Source of the DNA: Marinobacter mangrovi
GTDB lineage: Bacteria > Pseudomonadota > Gammaproteobacteria > Pseudomonadales > Oleiphilaceae
DNA: 64,000 nt
NCBI RefSeq assembly: GCF_016798325.1
Contig: NZ_JAERVO010000001.1
Coordinates: forward strand, 1 to 64,000
Direction of reading: 5' to 3'
Shown here: one piece after another, positions 34,728 through 43,298 of the stretch
Numbering within the stretch: position 1 is the first letter of the stretch
How the letters are laid out: the number at the start of each line of letters is the position of its first letter
The notes under the pieces: model-generated
The model's database searches: none
What the model saw: only the letters and a program-made list of their open reading frames with translations
What the model was told of the DNA's origin: nothing
Translations under genes and position numbers: made by a program

Positions 34728-34760
34728 AAAAAAGGGGTGTCCGACAGGCAGGACACCCCA
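34728..34760 (-). terminator. Rho-independent terminator of the tctCBA operon
   Basis: On the minus strand GGGGTGTCC and GGACACCCC form a nine-bp stem with an eight-base loop, followed by a run of seven T. It lies 43 bases after the tctA stop. Confidence 0.88.
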
Positions 34761-34802
34761 AAGCACCGATGACAGATCATCAGTAGAGAGCACACCACAA
34801 AA

Positions 34803-36329
34803 CTAGTCGGAGGTCGGTTCCTCCTTGATGGCCGCGCGCATGCGTTTGCGCAGCAGCGGGCCGACGATATAGGGCAGGATCAAACCCAGGCCGGCGACGA
34901 TCCACAGACCCAGCGCCAGCGGGCTGGCCCAGAGAATGCTCCAGTCGCCGTCGGAGATGACCAGGGCATGGCCCAGATTCTTCTCCATTTCCGGACCCAA
35001 CAGCATGCCCAGGATGATGGGCACCATCGGGATCTCCAGCTTGCGCAGGATGTAGCCGGCCACGCCGAAGGCGATCATGAAGTAGAGGTCAAACGTGCTG
35101 TGGCTAATGGAATAGATGCCCACGAACGCCACCATGGTGACCATCGGCAGCAGGTACATCGGCGGCACCGACAGCAGCTTGACGAAGAAGCCCACCATCG
35201 GAATGTTCAGCAGCAGCAGGATCACGTTGCCGATCAACAGGGCAGCGATCACGCCCCAGACGATGTCCGCGTTCTGCGTAAACATCAGCGGGCCGGGTGT
35301 CACGTTCAGGGAAATCAGCATCGCCAGCAGCACGGCGGTGGTGCCGCTGCCCGGTACGCCGAGGGTCAGCATGGGGACCAGGGCACCGGAAGACGCGCCG
35401 TTGTTGCCTGCTTCCGGGGCTGCGACGCCGCGCGGGTCACCCTCGCCGAAGTGGCCTTTCTTGCCCAGGTACTGTTTCTCCAGCGTGTAGCTGATAAAGC
35501 TGCCCAGGGAGGCCCCGGCACCCGGGAGGACACCCGCGATAAAGCCCAGCACCCCGCCGCGGAACATGGTCGGAACTGCCGCGATGATTTCCTTCGGCCG
35601 CAGCATCAGCTTGCCCACCTTGATCATCTTGCGGCCCGCGCCGGCCCGCTCTTCGATGAAGAACAGCAACTCTGAGATGGCAAACAGCCCGACAATCGCC
35701 AGGATGAAATCGATGCCTTCATACAGCTTGAGGATGCCGAAGGTGTAGCGCTGGGTGCCGGTGGCAATGTCGATGCCCACCGTGGAAATCATCAGGCCGA
35801 TGACGGCAGCAATGACGGTCTTCATCGGGTTCTTGCCGGTAATGCCGCCGAGGGTGGCGAAGGCCAGCATGAACAGGGCGAAGTATTCCGCCGGACCGAA
35901 GGTCAGCGCGAATTTGGCCAGGGCCGGGGCCAGCAGGATCAGGCCGATGGTGCCGATCAGGCTGCCCGCGAAGGAGGCGATCGCCGACATGGCCAGGGCT
36001 TCGGCGGCCTTGCCTTTCTGGGCCATGGGGTAGCCGTCCAGGCAGGTCATCATGGCCGGTTCGTCGCCCGGAATGTTGAGCAGGATCGACGAAATACGAC
36101 CGCCGTACATGGCGCCGGCATAGACGGACGTCAGCAGGATCATCGCGGTTTCCGGCGGCAGCCCCAGGGTAAAGGCCAGCGGAATCAGGATGGCCACACC
36201 GTTGGCGGGACCGAGGCCGGGCAGGGCGCCGATCAGCGTGCCGATGAACGCGCCGAACAGCGCAAACATCAGGTTGGTCGGGGTCAGGGCGACGGCAAAG
36301 CCGTCCATCAGAAACTGAAGGGTTTCCAT
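34803..36329 (-). CDS. tctA: Tripartite tricarboxylate transporter large permease TctA
   Basis: This 508-residue integral membrane protein has about 12 transmembrane helices and TctA landmarks: [20 protein letters not shown] (around residue 37), [20 protein letters not shown] with [14 protein letters not shown] (around residue 68), and [16 protein letters not shown] with [19 protein letters not shown] (around residues 263-310). It forms the main channel of a TTT uptake system driven by ion gradients. Its start overlaps the tctB stop by one base. Confidence 0.96.
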   Translation of the reverse strand: METLQFLMDGFAVALTPTNLMFALFGAFIGTLIGALPGLGPANGVAILIPLAFTLGLPPETAMILLTSVYAGAMYGGRISSILLNIPGDEPAMMTCLDGYPMAQKGKAAEALAMSAIASFAGSLIGTIGLILLAPALAKFALTFGPAEYFALFMLAFATLGGITGKNPMKTVIAAVIGLMISTVGIDIATGTQRYTFGILKLYEGIDFILAIVGLFAISELLFFIEERAGAGRKMIKVGKLMLRPKEIIAAVPTMFRGGVLGFIAGVLPGAGASLGSFISYTLEKQYLGKKGHFGEGDPRGVAAPEAGNNGASSGALVPMLTLGVPGSGTTAVLLAMLISLNVTPGPLMFTQNADIVWGVIAALLIGNVILLLLNIPMVGFFVKLLSVPPMYLLPMVTMVAFVGIYSISHSTFDLYFMIAFGVAGYILRKLEIPMVPIILGMLLGPEMEKNLGHALVISDGDWSILWASPLALGLWIVAGLGLILPYIVGPLLRKRMRAAIKEEPTSD

Positions 36330-36775
36330 TATTCGAACTCCAGGAGTCCGCCCGGCAGACTCAGTTCCAACCCGTAGTTAAACAGGAAGAACACCACCAC
36401 GGCGGCGATCAGTCCGATCAACAGCGACCGCACCGGTTTGGCCCCCATGCGCCAGCACAAGGCGCCGACGGCGAGCGTGGTGGAGATCACAAAGCCCAGC
36501 GGTTCGAGCAAAAAGGCGTAAACCACCAGGATGGCAATGGCCAGCAGGATTTCTGCGGCCGTGCGGCCCACCGGCCAGTGCGCATCAGGATCCGGCTTGA
36601 CGATCAGGTAGACGCTGGACAATGCAAGCACGACAGACAGCAACGTGGGGAAAGTCTCCGGGCCGACGGTCTCGGCGCCGCCGAACGGCTCGGGCCACTG
36701 TTGGGCACCCCAGCCGTAGGCGACTGCCAGGACGAACAGCCCGAGACCGAGAATCCGGTCTCCGCGGGCTGTCAT
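36329..36775 (-). CDS. tctB: Tripartite tricarboxylate transporter small permease TctB
   Basis: This 148-residue protein has four predicted transmembrane helices, the usual TctB topology, with TVGPETFPTLLSVVLALSSV near residue 37 and SLLIGLIAAVVVFFLFNYGL near residue 113. TctB sequences are poorly conserved, so the call relies also on its place between tctC and tctA, with 1- and 4-base overlaps. Confidence 0.93.
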   Translation of the reverse strand: MTARGDRILGLGLFVLAVAYGWGAQQWPEPFGGAETVGPETFPTLLSVVLALSSVYLIVKPDPDAHWPVGRTAAEILLAIAILVVYAFLLEPLGFVISTTLAVGALCWRMGAKPVRSLLIGLIAAVVVFFLFNYGLELSLPGGLLEFE

Positions 36776-37749
36776 TTCAGCAAACCTATTTCACGAGAGA
36801 GGTCTGCGATGTCCTTCACCTGCTTGTGGACGAAGGCATCGAACTCGCCAGCCGGCGGGTGGAACGGAATCAGGCCGTTCTGCTTCATGACCTTCTTCCA
36901 CTCGTCACTGTCATAGACCGTGTTGATGGCGTCGGTCCAGTAGGCCTTGGCCTCGTCGGAAGCGCCTTTGGGCATATAGAAGCCGCGCCAGTTGGGACCC
37001 ACCGCGTCGATGCCCTGTTCCTTGGCGGTGGGGATGTCACCCAGATCGCCAGGCAGGCGTTCGTCTGCAAGGACGGCCAGGATGCGGATGTCGCCGGACT
37101 TCAGGAAACCGGTCGCTTCGGAGATGTCGCCGGTAAACGCATCGACCTGGCCACCGACCACCTGGGTCAGGGCTTCGCCGCCATTGTTGTACGACAGGTA
37201 GGGGATCGATGGCAGCTTGTCCGCACCGGCCGCTTTGGCGGTGATCAGGACTTTAAGATGGTCCCAGCCGCCGCGGGCACTGCCGCCGGCAAATTTTACC
37301 GAGCGCGGGTTTTCCTTGACCGCGGCCATCAACTGCTTCAGATCCTGGTATTTGGAGTCCTTACCCACGGCAATGACCCCGTAGTCGGCACCCAGTGCGC
37401 CCACCCAGGTCACCATGTCGGCGTTCATGCCGGGGAATTGCTTCTGGGCGAGACGGGTCGTGGTGGCTGTGGAAGCGGCTACCAGCAGCGTATTGTCTTC
37501 ATTGCGCTTACTGATGGTGTGGGCGAAAGCGACGCCACCGCCGGCACCGGCCATGTTGGTGGTCTGGACGGTTCCGGGAACCAGGTCAAGGTCCTGGAGG
37601 ACATTGCCAACGCTACGGCAGGTGAAATCCCAGCCGCCGCCCGGGTCTGCGGGGGCGATACATTCAACTTTTCCGGTGGGTTCCCAGGCAAGGGCAGACA
37701 GACTGAACGTGGCCATGGCCACGAATGACAGGCATCGTTTGAATAGCAT
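36772..37749 (-). CDS. tctC: Tripartite tricarboxylate transporter solute-binding protein TctC
   Basis: This 325-residue periplasmic receptor has a signal peptide (LSFVAMATFSLSALA) and family motifs: CIAPADPGGGWDFTCRS (around residue 31), LPSIPYLSYNNGGEALTQVV (around residue 172) and PTAKEQGIDAVGPNWRGFYM (around residue 240). It captures a di- or tricarboxylate and delivers it to TctAB. ATG 37749 is chosen because AGAGG lies seven bases upstream; GTG 37758 is the other option. The gene diverges from a CitA/CitB-type two-component system, the likely regulator. Confidence 0.94.
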   Translation of the reverse strand: MLFKRCLSFVAMATFSLSALAWEPTGKVECIAPADPGGGWDFTCRSVGNVLQDLDLVPGTVQTTNMAGAGGGVAFAHTISKRNEDNTLLVAASTATTTRLAQKQFPGMNADMVTWVGALGADYGVIAVGKDSKYQDLKQLMAAVKENPRSVKFAGGSARGGWDHLKVLITAKAAGADKLPSIPYLSYNNGGEALTQVVGGQVDAFTGDISEATGFLKSGDIRILAVLADERLPGDLGDIPTAKEQGIDAVGPNWRGFYMPKGASDEAKAYWTDAINTVYDSDEWKKVMKQNGLIPFHPPAGEFDAFVHKQVKDIADLSREIGLLK

Positions 37750-37828
37750 TTTGGTCACCTCTGTTTGTTTTTGTGGCCGTCCGGGAGCAGCTCCCTAAAT
37801 TGCCGACTGGCAAAGATGGACGGCTCAA

Positions 37829-38010
37829 GGAGCCTCTGAATGATTCCTGAATCTCCCCTGCGCGCGCTAAACGTTGTAGATGCAAGGCGTGGCTCGCCGC
37901 CAATGGCCGTAGCCCTTGGCAAGAGCCGCAACGCGGCAGATGCAGCGTTTAGCGCGCGCCCTTGAGGGCGTTCAACGCCAGGGGTGATTCAGGGGTCGTT
38001 TAAAGGCTCC
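37829..38010. repeat. MITE-like palindromic element, 182 bp
   Basis: The ends (37829-37860 and 37979-38010) are inverted repeats matching at 26 of 32 positions with no gaps. Next to the left arm, a 13-bp perfect inverted repeat (37861-37873 and 37946-37958, CGCGCGCTAAACG and its complement) extends the palindrome. It has no coding capacity. No clear target-site duplication was seen. It lies between tctC and the sensor kinase gene. Confidence 0.72.
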
Positions 38011-38198
38011 CCATAACTAGAGTAGGTAGTGACCGCAGATAGCAAAAGTTTGTGGACGTAATGCGTTTAAAATCATTAAAGGACGTTTTGTTCATAATGT
38101 TCACGGGAAAAAAACGCCCACGTGACGTAACCTGAACGGCTGGAACGCGGGAGATTCTCCTCAATACCAACGACAAGAAACCGAACACGCCGTCCGAC

Positions 38199-39833
38199 AT
38201 GCCGTTTGCCTATCGCAAGCTCAAACTCAAGACCCGGATGATCATCATCCTGGGGCTGGTCAGCGCCCTGCAGACCGGTCTGATCGGTGGTTTTGCCGGG
38301 TATTACCTGAGTGAATCCCTCTACGAACAGATCGGCCAGCGGGCCCTGATGGTGGCCAAGACGGTGGCGGCCATGCCCGCCGTGATCGAGGGTGTGAAGC
38401 AGCGGGATACCGATGCGCTGATGGCCCTGAGTCAGCGGGTGGCCGACACCAACGAGGCGCTGTTTATCGTCATTGGCGACCGCCATGCGATCCGCCTGGC
38501 CCACCCGGATCCGGCCCGTATTGGCCATTCAATGGCGGACGACGACGGTGATCTGGGAACCCGCGCGCTCAAGTACGGCGAAGGTTACGTCGCCAAGGCC
38601 CACGGCAGCTTGGGGCTGTCCATGCGGGGCAAGGCGCCGATCATCGATATCAGTAACGGCGAGATCATCGGCATCGTGTCCGTCGGCTATTCCCTGGATC
38701 AGGTCTTCTCCACCATCCAGCGCTATAACATGGTGCTCTATCTGGTGATGGGGCTGATGCTGCTGGGCAGTGTGCTGGCGGCCATCCTCATTGCTGGTCG
38801 CTTCAAGAAGGCCATTTTCGGTCTGGAGCCGGAGGAAATCGCGGCCCTGTTCCAGGAGCGGGACGCCACCCTGCAGTCCGTCCGTGAGGGGATTATTGCG
38901 ATCAACCGGGACGGGGTGATCACCACCTTCAACCGCACCGCCATCAAGACCCTGGGGCTGGAACCGGACACGCGTCTGGCCGGCCGCCCCATCGGCGACG
39001 TCCTCCCGGAGAACAATCTGATGTCGGTGCTGGAAACCGGCGAGCCGGCCTTCGACCGGGAAGTCTGGATGCAGGGCCGGCAGATGATCGTCAACCGCCT
39101 GCCCGTGAAGCAGGGCGACGCGATTATTGGCGTGGTGGCCAGTTTCCGCCTGCGGGACGAGCTGGACCAGGTAAGCCGTCAGCTGACCCGCATCCAGCAG
39201 TATGCCGATACGCTGCGCAGCCAGACCCACGAGTACTCCAACAAACTGCACACCATTGCCGGGCTGATCCAGATCGGTGCCAACGAACAGGCGCTGGCGT
39301 TGATCGGCAGCGAAGTGAGCGACCATCAGGCGCTGATCCATCTGCTGTTGGAGGCGGTGCCGGATCCGGTACTGGCCGGGTGTCTGCTGGGCAAATACAA
39401 CCGGGCCCGCGAGATGGGCCTGCAACTGGTCATCGATCCGGACAGCGAGATGGCCGACCTGCCGCCGCAGTTGCCCCGGGATCAGCTGGTCAGCGTGCTG
39501 GGCAACCTGATCGACAACGCCCTGGAAGCCACGCGCCAACAGAGCGGCGAGGGCGGCGTGGTGCATCTGAGTATGACCGATCTGGGGCACGACCTGATTT
39601 TTGAGGTGGAGGATCAGGGCCCGGGCATTCCGGAAGCCGAACGCGAGCGGATCTTCGAGCGGGGCGTCAGCAGCAAGGCCGAGGGCGATCACGGTATCGG
39701 CCTGTATCTGGTCAAGCAGTTCGTGGATCGTTGGGGAGGCTCGGTGACGGTGGAGCCCCTGCAGCCGAACGGCAGCCGGTTTACACTGTATCTGTCGAAA
39801 ACGCCGGTTCAGACCGAAGGGGTCACGCAGTGA
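38199..39833 (+). CDS. Sensor histidine kinase of the CitA/DcuS type
   Basis: This 544-residue kinase has two transmembrane helices (around residues 15-37 and 180-203) flanking a periplasmic PAS-like (PDC) sensor with IGHSMADDDGD and GIVSVGYSLDQVFSTI, a cytoplasmic PAS (VREGIIAINRDGVITTFNRT, around residue 231), the phosphorylation box RSQTHEYSNKLHTIAGLIQ (His around residue 348), and a HATPase domain with NLIDNALEA (N box) and DQGPGIP (G1 box). This is the carboxylate-sensing CitA/DcuS family. It probably senses the substrate of the divergent TctCBA system. Its stop overlaps the regulator start (GTGA). Confidence 0.92.
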   Translation: MPFAYRKLKLKTRMIIILGLVSALQTGLIGGFAGYYLSESLYEQIGQRALMVAKTVAAMPAVIEGVKQRDTDALMALSQRVADTNEALFIVIGDRHAIRLAHPDPARIGHSMADDDGDLGTRALKYGEGYVAKAHGSLGLSMRGKAPIIDISNGEIIGIVSVGYSLDQVFSTIQRYNMVLYLVMGLMLLGSVLAAILIAGRFKKAIFGLEPEEIAALFQERDATLQSVREGIIAINRDGVITTFNRTAIKTLGLEPDTRLAGRPIGDVLPENNLMSVLETGEPAFDREVWMQGRQMIVNRLPVKQGDAIIGVVASFRLRDELDQVSRQLTRIQQYADTLRSQTHEYSNKLHTIAGLIQIGANEQALALIGSEVSDHQALIHLLLEAVPDPVLAGCLLGKYNRAREMGLQLVIDPDSEMADLPPQLPRDQLVSVLGNLIDNALEATRQQSGEGGVVHLSMTDLGHDLIFEVEDQGPGIPEAERERIFERGVSSKAEGDHGIGLYLVKQFVDRWGGSVTVEPLQPNGSRFTLYLSKTPVQTEGVTQ

Positions 39834-40522
39834 GAACCATTCGATTGATGATCGTGGAAGACGATCGCCAGATCGCCGAAATCCAGCGCCGCTTCATAGA
39901 GCGCATCGACTTTGTCGAACTGACGGGCATCGCCCACACATTGGCCGATGCACGGGACCAGATCGACGTGCTGCAACCGGATCTGGTGTTGCTGGACGTC
40001 TACTTCCCGGATGGTACGGGCCTGGAGCTTCTACGGGAATTGCGGGCCGGCGACAGCCCCTCCGACGTCATCCTGATCACCGCCGCGCGGGAAGTGGATA
40101 CCCTGCGCAGCGCCCTGCGCGGTGGCGTCTTCGACTACATTCTCAAACCGCTGGTGTTCGAGCGCCTGCAAGCGGCCCTGCAGCGTTACCAGCAGCACCT
40201 GAGCACGCTCGACAGCCTGGGTGACGTCGCCCAGAAAGAGGTGGACGCGCTCCTGCCACGTCATCCCGCCGAGCCGGAACCGGTCAGCCCCTCCCGACTG
40301 CCCAAGGGCATCGATCCACTCACCCTCGACAAGATCCGCGACGTGGTGCGCGCGCCCGGCGACTGGAGCGCCGAAGCGGTGGGCCAGGAGATTGGCGCGT
40401 CCCGCACCACCGCCCGGCGTTACCTGGAGTACCTGGTCAGTGCCGACGAGCTCACCGCCGAGGTCAACTACGGCACGGTGGGGCGGCCTGAGCGGCGTTA
40501 TCGCGCGATCGCACCTGGCTGA
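39830..40522 (+). CDS. Response regulator of the CitB/DcuR type
   Basis: This 230-residue regulator has a receiver domain with acidic pocket EDD near residue 10, phosphoacceptor Asp in DLVLLDVYFPDGTGL (around residue 56), the switch Thr in ILITAAREV, and Lys in YILKPL (around residue 106). The C-terminal DNA-binding domain, with VGQEIGASRTTARRYLEYLV and GTVGRPERRYR, is the CitB/DcuR winged helix. GTG 39830 overlaps the kinase stop by four bases. Together they likely activate tctCBA and perhaps other carboxylate genes. Confidence 0.93.
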   Translation: MRTIRLMIVEDDRQIAEIQRRFIERIDFVELTGIAHTLADARDQIDVLQPDLVLLDVYFPDGTGLELLRELRAGDSPSDVILITAAREVDTLRSALRGGVFDYILKPLVFERLQAALQRYQQHLSTLDSLGDVAQKEVDALLPRHPAEPEPVSPSRLPKGIDPLTLDKIRDVVRAPGDWSAEAVGQEIGASRTTARRYLEYLVSADELTAEVNYGTVGRPERRYRAIAPG

Positions 40523-40524
40523 CC

Positions 40525-40776
40525 TTATGCTTTCGGCCGCCGGTCCCCTTCCAGGAAATTGGCGGTAAACACCGCTTTGCCATGAGTCTCGAAGGACCAC
40601 TTCATGGTCTCGGACAGCACCTTCATCACCTCATCGAACTCACCGAACACCTGAGTGCTCATCCGGTTTGCATGCACTTCCAGGCCACTGTTCTTGAGGC
40701 GCTGGATAACCTCCTTGATGCTGGCTTTGTACTCGTCCTGGAGTGGGTAATGACTGATCTGGACGGAAAGATACAT
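40525..40776 (-). CDS. Thiamine-binding YkoF/MTH1187-like protein
   Basis: This 83-residue protein (VQISHYPLQDEYKASIKEVI, then GLEVHANRMSTQVFGEFDEV) resembles the MTH1187/YkoF family of small ferredoxin-like-fold proteins that bind thiamine or related compounds (DUF77). The protein is almost entirely this one domain. AAGGAG precedes ATG 40776. It converges on the response regulator with three bases between stops. No thiamine genes are adjacent, so the ligand is unproven. Confidence 0.75.
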   Translation of the reverse strand: MYLSVQISHYPLQDEYKASIKEVIQRLKNSGLEVHANRMSTQVFGEFDEVMKVLSETMKWSFETHGKAVFTANFLEGDRRPKA

Positions 40777-40917
40777 AGCACTCTCCTTGTCTTCGGTTCA
40801 TGGGGAATCCATTCCCAGCCTAAGCCCGGCAGCGGCAATATGACCAGCCCTGCAAAGTGACGTACCGCTTCTCTGCTAAGCTGAACGGGTAGGCGTGGCA
40901 GCGACGGAGGCGTTCAT

Positions 40918-41607
40918 TTGAGCAGCGATTATCAGGAAATTGCGCTTCGCCTGCTGGCGGCTCTGGTCGCCGGTGCGGTGATTGGCTATGAGCGCTCGTT
41001 CCACGGTCGCCCGGCCGGCTTTCGCACGCACACACTGGTCAGTCTGGCGTCCTGCCTGTTGATGTTGGTAACGGTCTATGAGGCCCACTGGGTGCCGGAG
41101 ACCATGGACGGCATCCGGCTCGATCCCACCCGTATGGCGCAGGGCATCATGACCGGTATCGGCTTTCTGGGTGCGGGTGTGATCGTCAAGGAAGGCCTGT
41201 CTGTCCGCGGGCTGACCACCGCCGCCTCCATCTGGATCACGTCCGCCATCGGGATCCTCGCCGGTGTGGGCTTCTACTATCCCCTGGTGCTGTCGCTGCT
41301 ATTGGCCGTGACGGTGCTTTCATTGTTCCGCTGGATTGAGTCGCGGGTGCCGACCCAGGCGTTCTATCACTTCGATGTGCAATTCGCCCCGGCGGCGGAG
41401 CTAAATGACGTTGTCATGCGTGACCTGATTGAAAGCCACGGCTTCAGCATTGCTAACCTGAGCTACCGCGTATACGCCGAGAAACAGGTCCGTCGACACA
41501 AGATGGTGTTGAGTTCGATTGACGAGTCCAGCGCGTCCCGATTGGCGACAACGCTGGAAGAGACCGAATCGGTGCTGGAATTCCGCATTGCGCCGATGAG
41601 CGGTTGA
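40918..41607 (+). CDS. MgtC/SapB-family membrane protein
   Basis: This 229-residue protein has the MgtC/SapB signatures RLLAALVAGAVIGYERSFHG (around residue 11), PAGFRTHTLVSLASCLLMLV (around residue 32), MAQGIMTGIGFLGAGVIVKE (around residue 74) and VRGLTTAASIWITSAIGILA (around residue 97), with five transmembrane helices. A short ACT-like cytoplasmic C-terminal domain follows. MgtC proteins help cells survive low Mg2+ and affect membrane energetics. The start is TTG 40918, supported by GGAGG seven bases upstream. Confidence 0.9.
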   Translation: MSSDYQEIALRLLAALVAGAVIGYERSFHGRPAGFRTHTLVSLASCLLMLVTVYEAHWVPETMDGIRLDPTRMAQGIMTGIGFLGAGVIVKEGLSVRGLTTAASIWITSAIGILAGVGFYYPLVLSLLLAVTVLSLFRWIESRVPTQAFYHFDVQFAPAAELNDVVMRDLIESHGFSIANLSYRVYAEKQVRRHKMVLSSIDESSASRLATTLEETESVLEFRIAPMSG

Positions 41608-41671
41608 TGCGGGTATCCAGTCCGGCGATCTGGACGTATAACCGGACAAACGGTCCTGGTGTGGTGGGTGT

Positions 41672-43264
41672 GTGCTGAAACAACTGGTCTCTTTCCTGAT
41701 CCTGAATGCGCTGTGTCTGGCCCTGCAGTGGTGGCGGCCCGGGCCTTTGCCCTGGGTGGCGCTGGACGCCCTGTTGCTGATGGGGCTGCTGGGGCTTATT
41801 CGGGCCGGGGACTGGCGCCGGTGGATCGCCTGGGCACTGGCCGTGGGATACGTGGCACTGGCGCTGTTCGTGGCGGCCGACGGCGTTATGCGCCTGGCCT
41901 TGGGGCGCCCACTGAATCTCTACCTGGACAGCGCATTGCCGGGCAAGGTCGTCGATCTGGCCGTGACCAATCTGGGGTATGTCTGGGCCCTTGGTTTAGC
42001 AGCGGTTCTGGTGCTGTCGGTGCTGGTCCTGGCGTGGTTGGTGCGGACGCTGCTGCTTTATGCCGGGCGCCAGGTGTCGGTCCGGCAAGCCAAAGCGATG
42101 ACGGTGCTCGCCCTGGTTGGCCTGGCCTTGCTGCCTGTCCGGGCCATCCCGGTGGCGGTATCCGGCGCCGAGGTATTGGCAACTCAGGTCGAGCGCATCA
42201 TGGACGCACAGGCACAGACCGAGGCCTTTTCGCGTCAATTGAATACTGTCGAAAGTACCGGCAACCGGGGACGTGCGGTCGCGATGGATCGACTGGCCGG
42301 AGACGATGTGCTGATCGGCTTCATTGAATCCTATGGTGTCTCCGCGCTGGGCGATCCCCGTTATCGGCCGGTACTGGACCCGCGCCTGGACGCCATGGAG
42401 CAGGCCCTTTCCACGGCCGGGCTCAGTGTGGTCAGCGGCCGCTTGCGGTCGCCGGTCCAGGGTGGTCAATCCTGGCTGGCCCATGCCACGGTCTTGAGTG
42501 GTCTGTGGGTGGACAGCGCAATGGCTTACGACGTGATGTTGTCGAGCGGCTACACCACCCTGATCGACGACTTTCGCCAGACCGGACACGACACCGTTGC
42601 CGTGATGCCCGCGATCACCCGCGCCTGGCCGGAAGGGCGCCAGTTGGGGTATCGGCACATCTACGACGCCCAGCGCATCGATTACGCCGGCCCGGCGCTG
42701 AACTGGGTCACCATGCCGGACCAGTACACCTGGTCCTGGTTCCAGCGCCAGGTACGGGACGCCTCGGCGACACCGATATTCGCCGAGCTGGCGCTGATCA
42801 GCAGCCACGCGCCCTGGGTGCCGATCCTGCCGGTGCTGCCGGATTGGCAGGCCATCGGTGACGGTCAGGTCTTTTCCCCATGGAAAGGGGCGGGAGAGGT
42901 GCCCGCCGAACTGTGGCGTAATCCCGAGCGAGTGCGGCAGCATTACATTCGGGCGATCGACTATGCCCTGGCCGTGGCGACGGACTACGCCATTCGTCAT
43001 GTAGACGAGCACACGCTGCTGATCCTGCTCGGCGATCACCAGCCGGCGCCGCTGGTGACCGGTGAGGGCGCAAGCCGCGATGTGCCCGTCCATATCATTG
43101 CCCGTGATCCTGACTTGCTCGCACCGTTCACCGGTCCCGCCGGACTGCCCGGGTTCCGCCGCGGCGTTCGCCCGGACCTGGATCGACCCGGCCCGCGAAT
43201 GGATCAACTCCGTTCATTTCTGCACATACATTTCTCAACAGTATCGCCTGTGGCATCGCGCTAG
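41672..43264 (+). CDS. Membrane sulfatase-like (alkaline-phosphatase superfamily) protein
   Basis: This 530-residue protein has four to five N-terminal transmembrane helices (residues 3-170), then a periplasmic domain of the alkaline phosphatase/sulfatase fold: VLIGFIESYGVSALGDPRYR (around residue 210), WLAHATVLSGLWVDSAMAY (around residue 270, where the nucleophile Ser/Thr of a lipoteichoic-acid-synthase-like protein would lie) and LLILLGDHQPAPLV (around residue 450, metal-binding Asp-His). The layout resembles phosphoglycerol or phosphoethanolamine transferases and LtaS-like proteins, but the family cannot be named surely. The start is GTG 41672. The next gene starts 34 bases later, so an operon is likely. 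Confidence 0.7.
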   Translation: MLKQLVSFLILNALCLALQWWRPGPLPWVALDALLLMGLLGLIRAGDWRRWIAWALAVGYVALALFVAADGVMRLALGRPLNLYLDSALPGKVVDLAVTNLGYVWALGLAAVLVLSVLVLAWLVRTLLLYAGRQVSVRQAKAMTVLALVGLALLPVRAIPVAVSGAEVLATQVERIMDAQAQTEAFSRQLNTVESTGNRGRAVAMDRLAGDDVLIGFIESYGVSALGDPRYRPVLDPRLDAMEQALSTAGLSVVSGRLRSPVQGGQSWLAHATVLSGLWVDSAMAYDVMLSSGYTTLIDDFRQTGHDTVAVMPAITRAWPEGRQLGYRHIYDAQRIDYAGPALNWVTMPDQYTWSWFQRQVRDASATPIFAELALISSHAPWVPILPVLPDWQAIGDGQVFSPWKGAGEVPAELWRNPERVRQHYIRAIDYALAVATDYAIRHVDEHTLLILLGDHQPAPLVTGEGASRDVPVHIIARDPDLLAPFTGPAGLPGFRRGVRPDLDRPGPRMDQLRSFLHIHFSTVSPVASR

Positions 43265-43298
43265 ACTCTGTCCGGTTGTCATCGGAGGCGTGAGCAGA

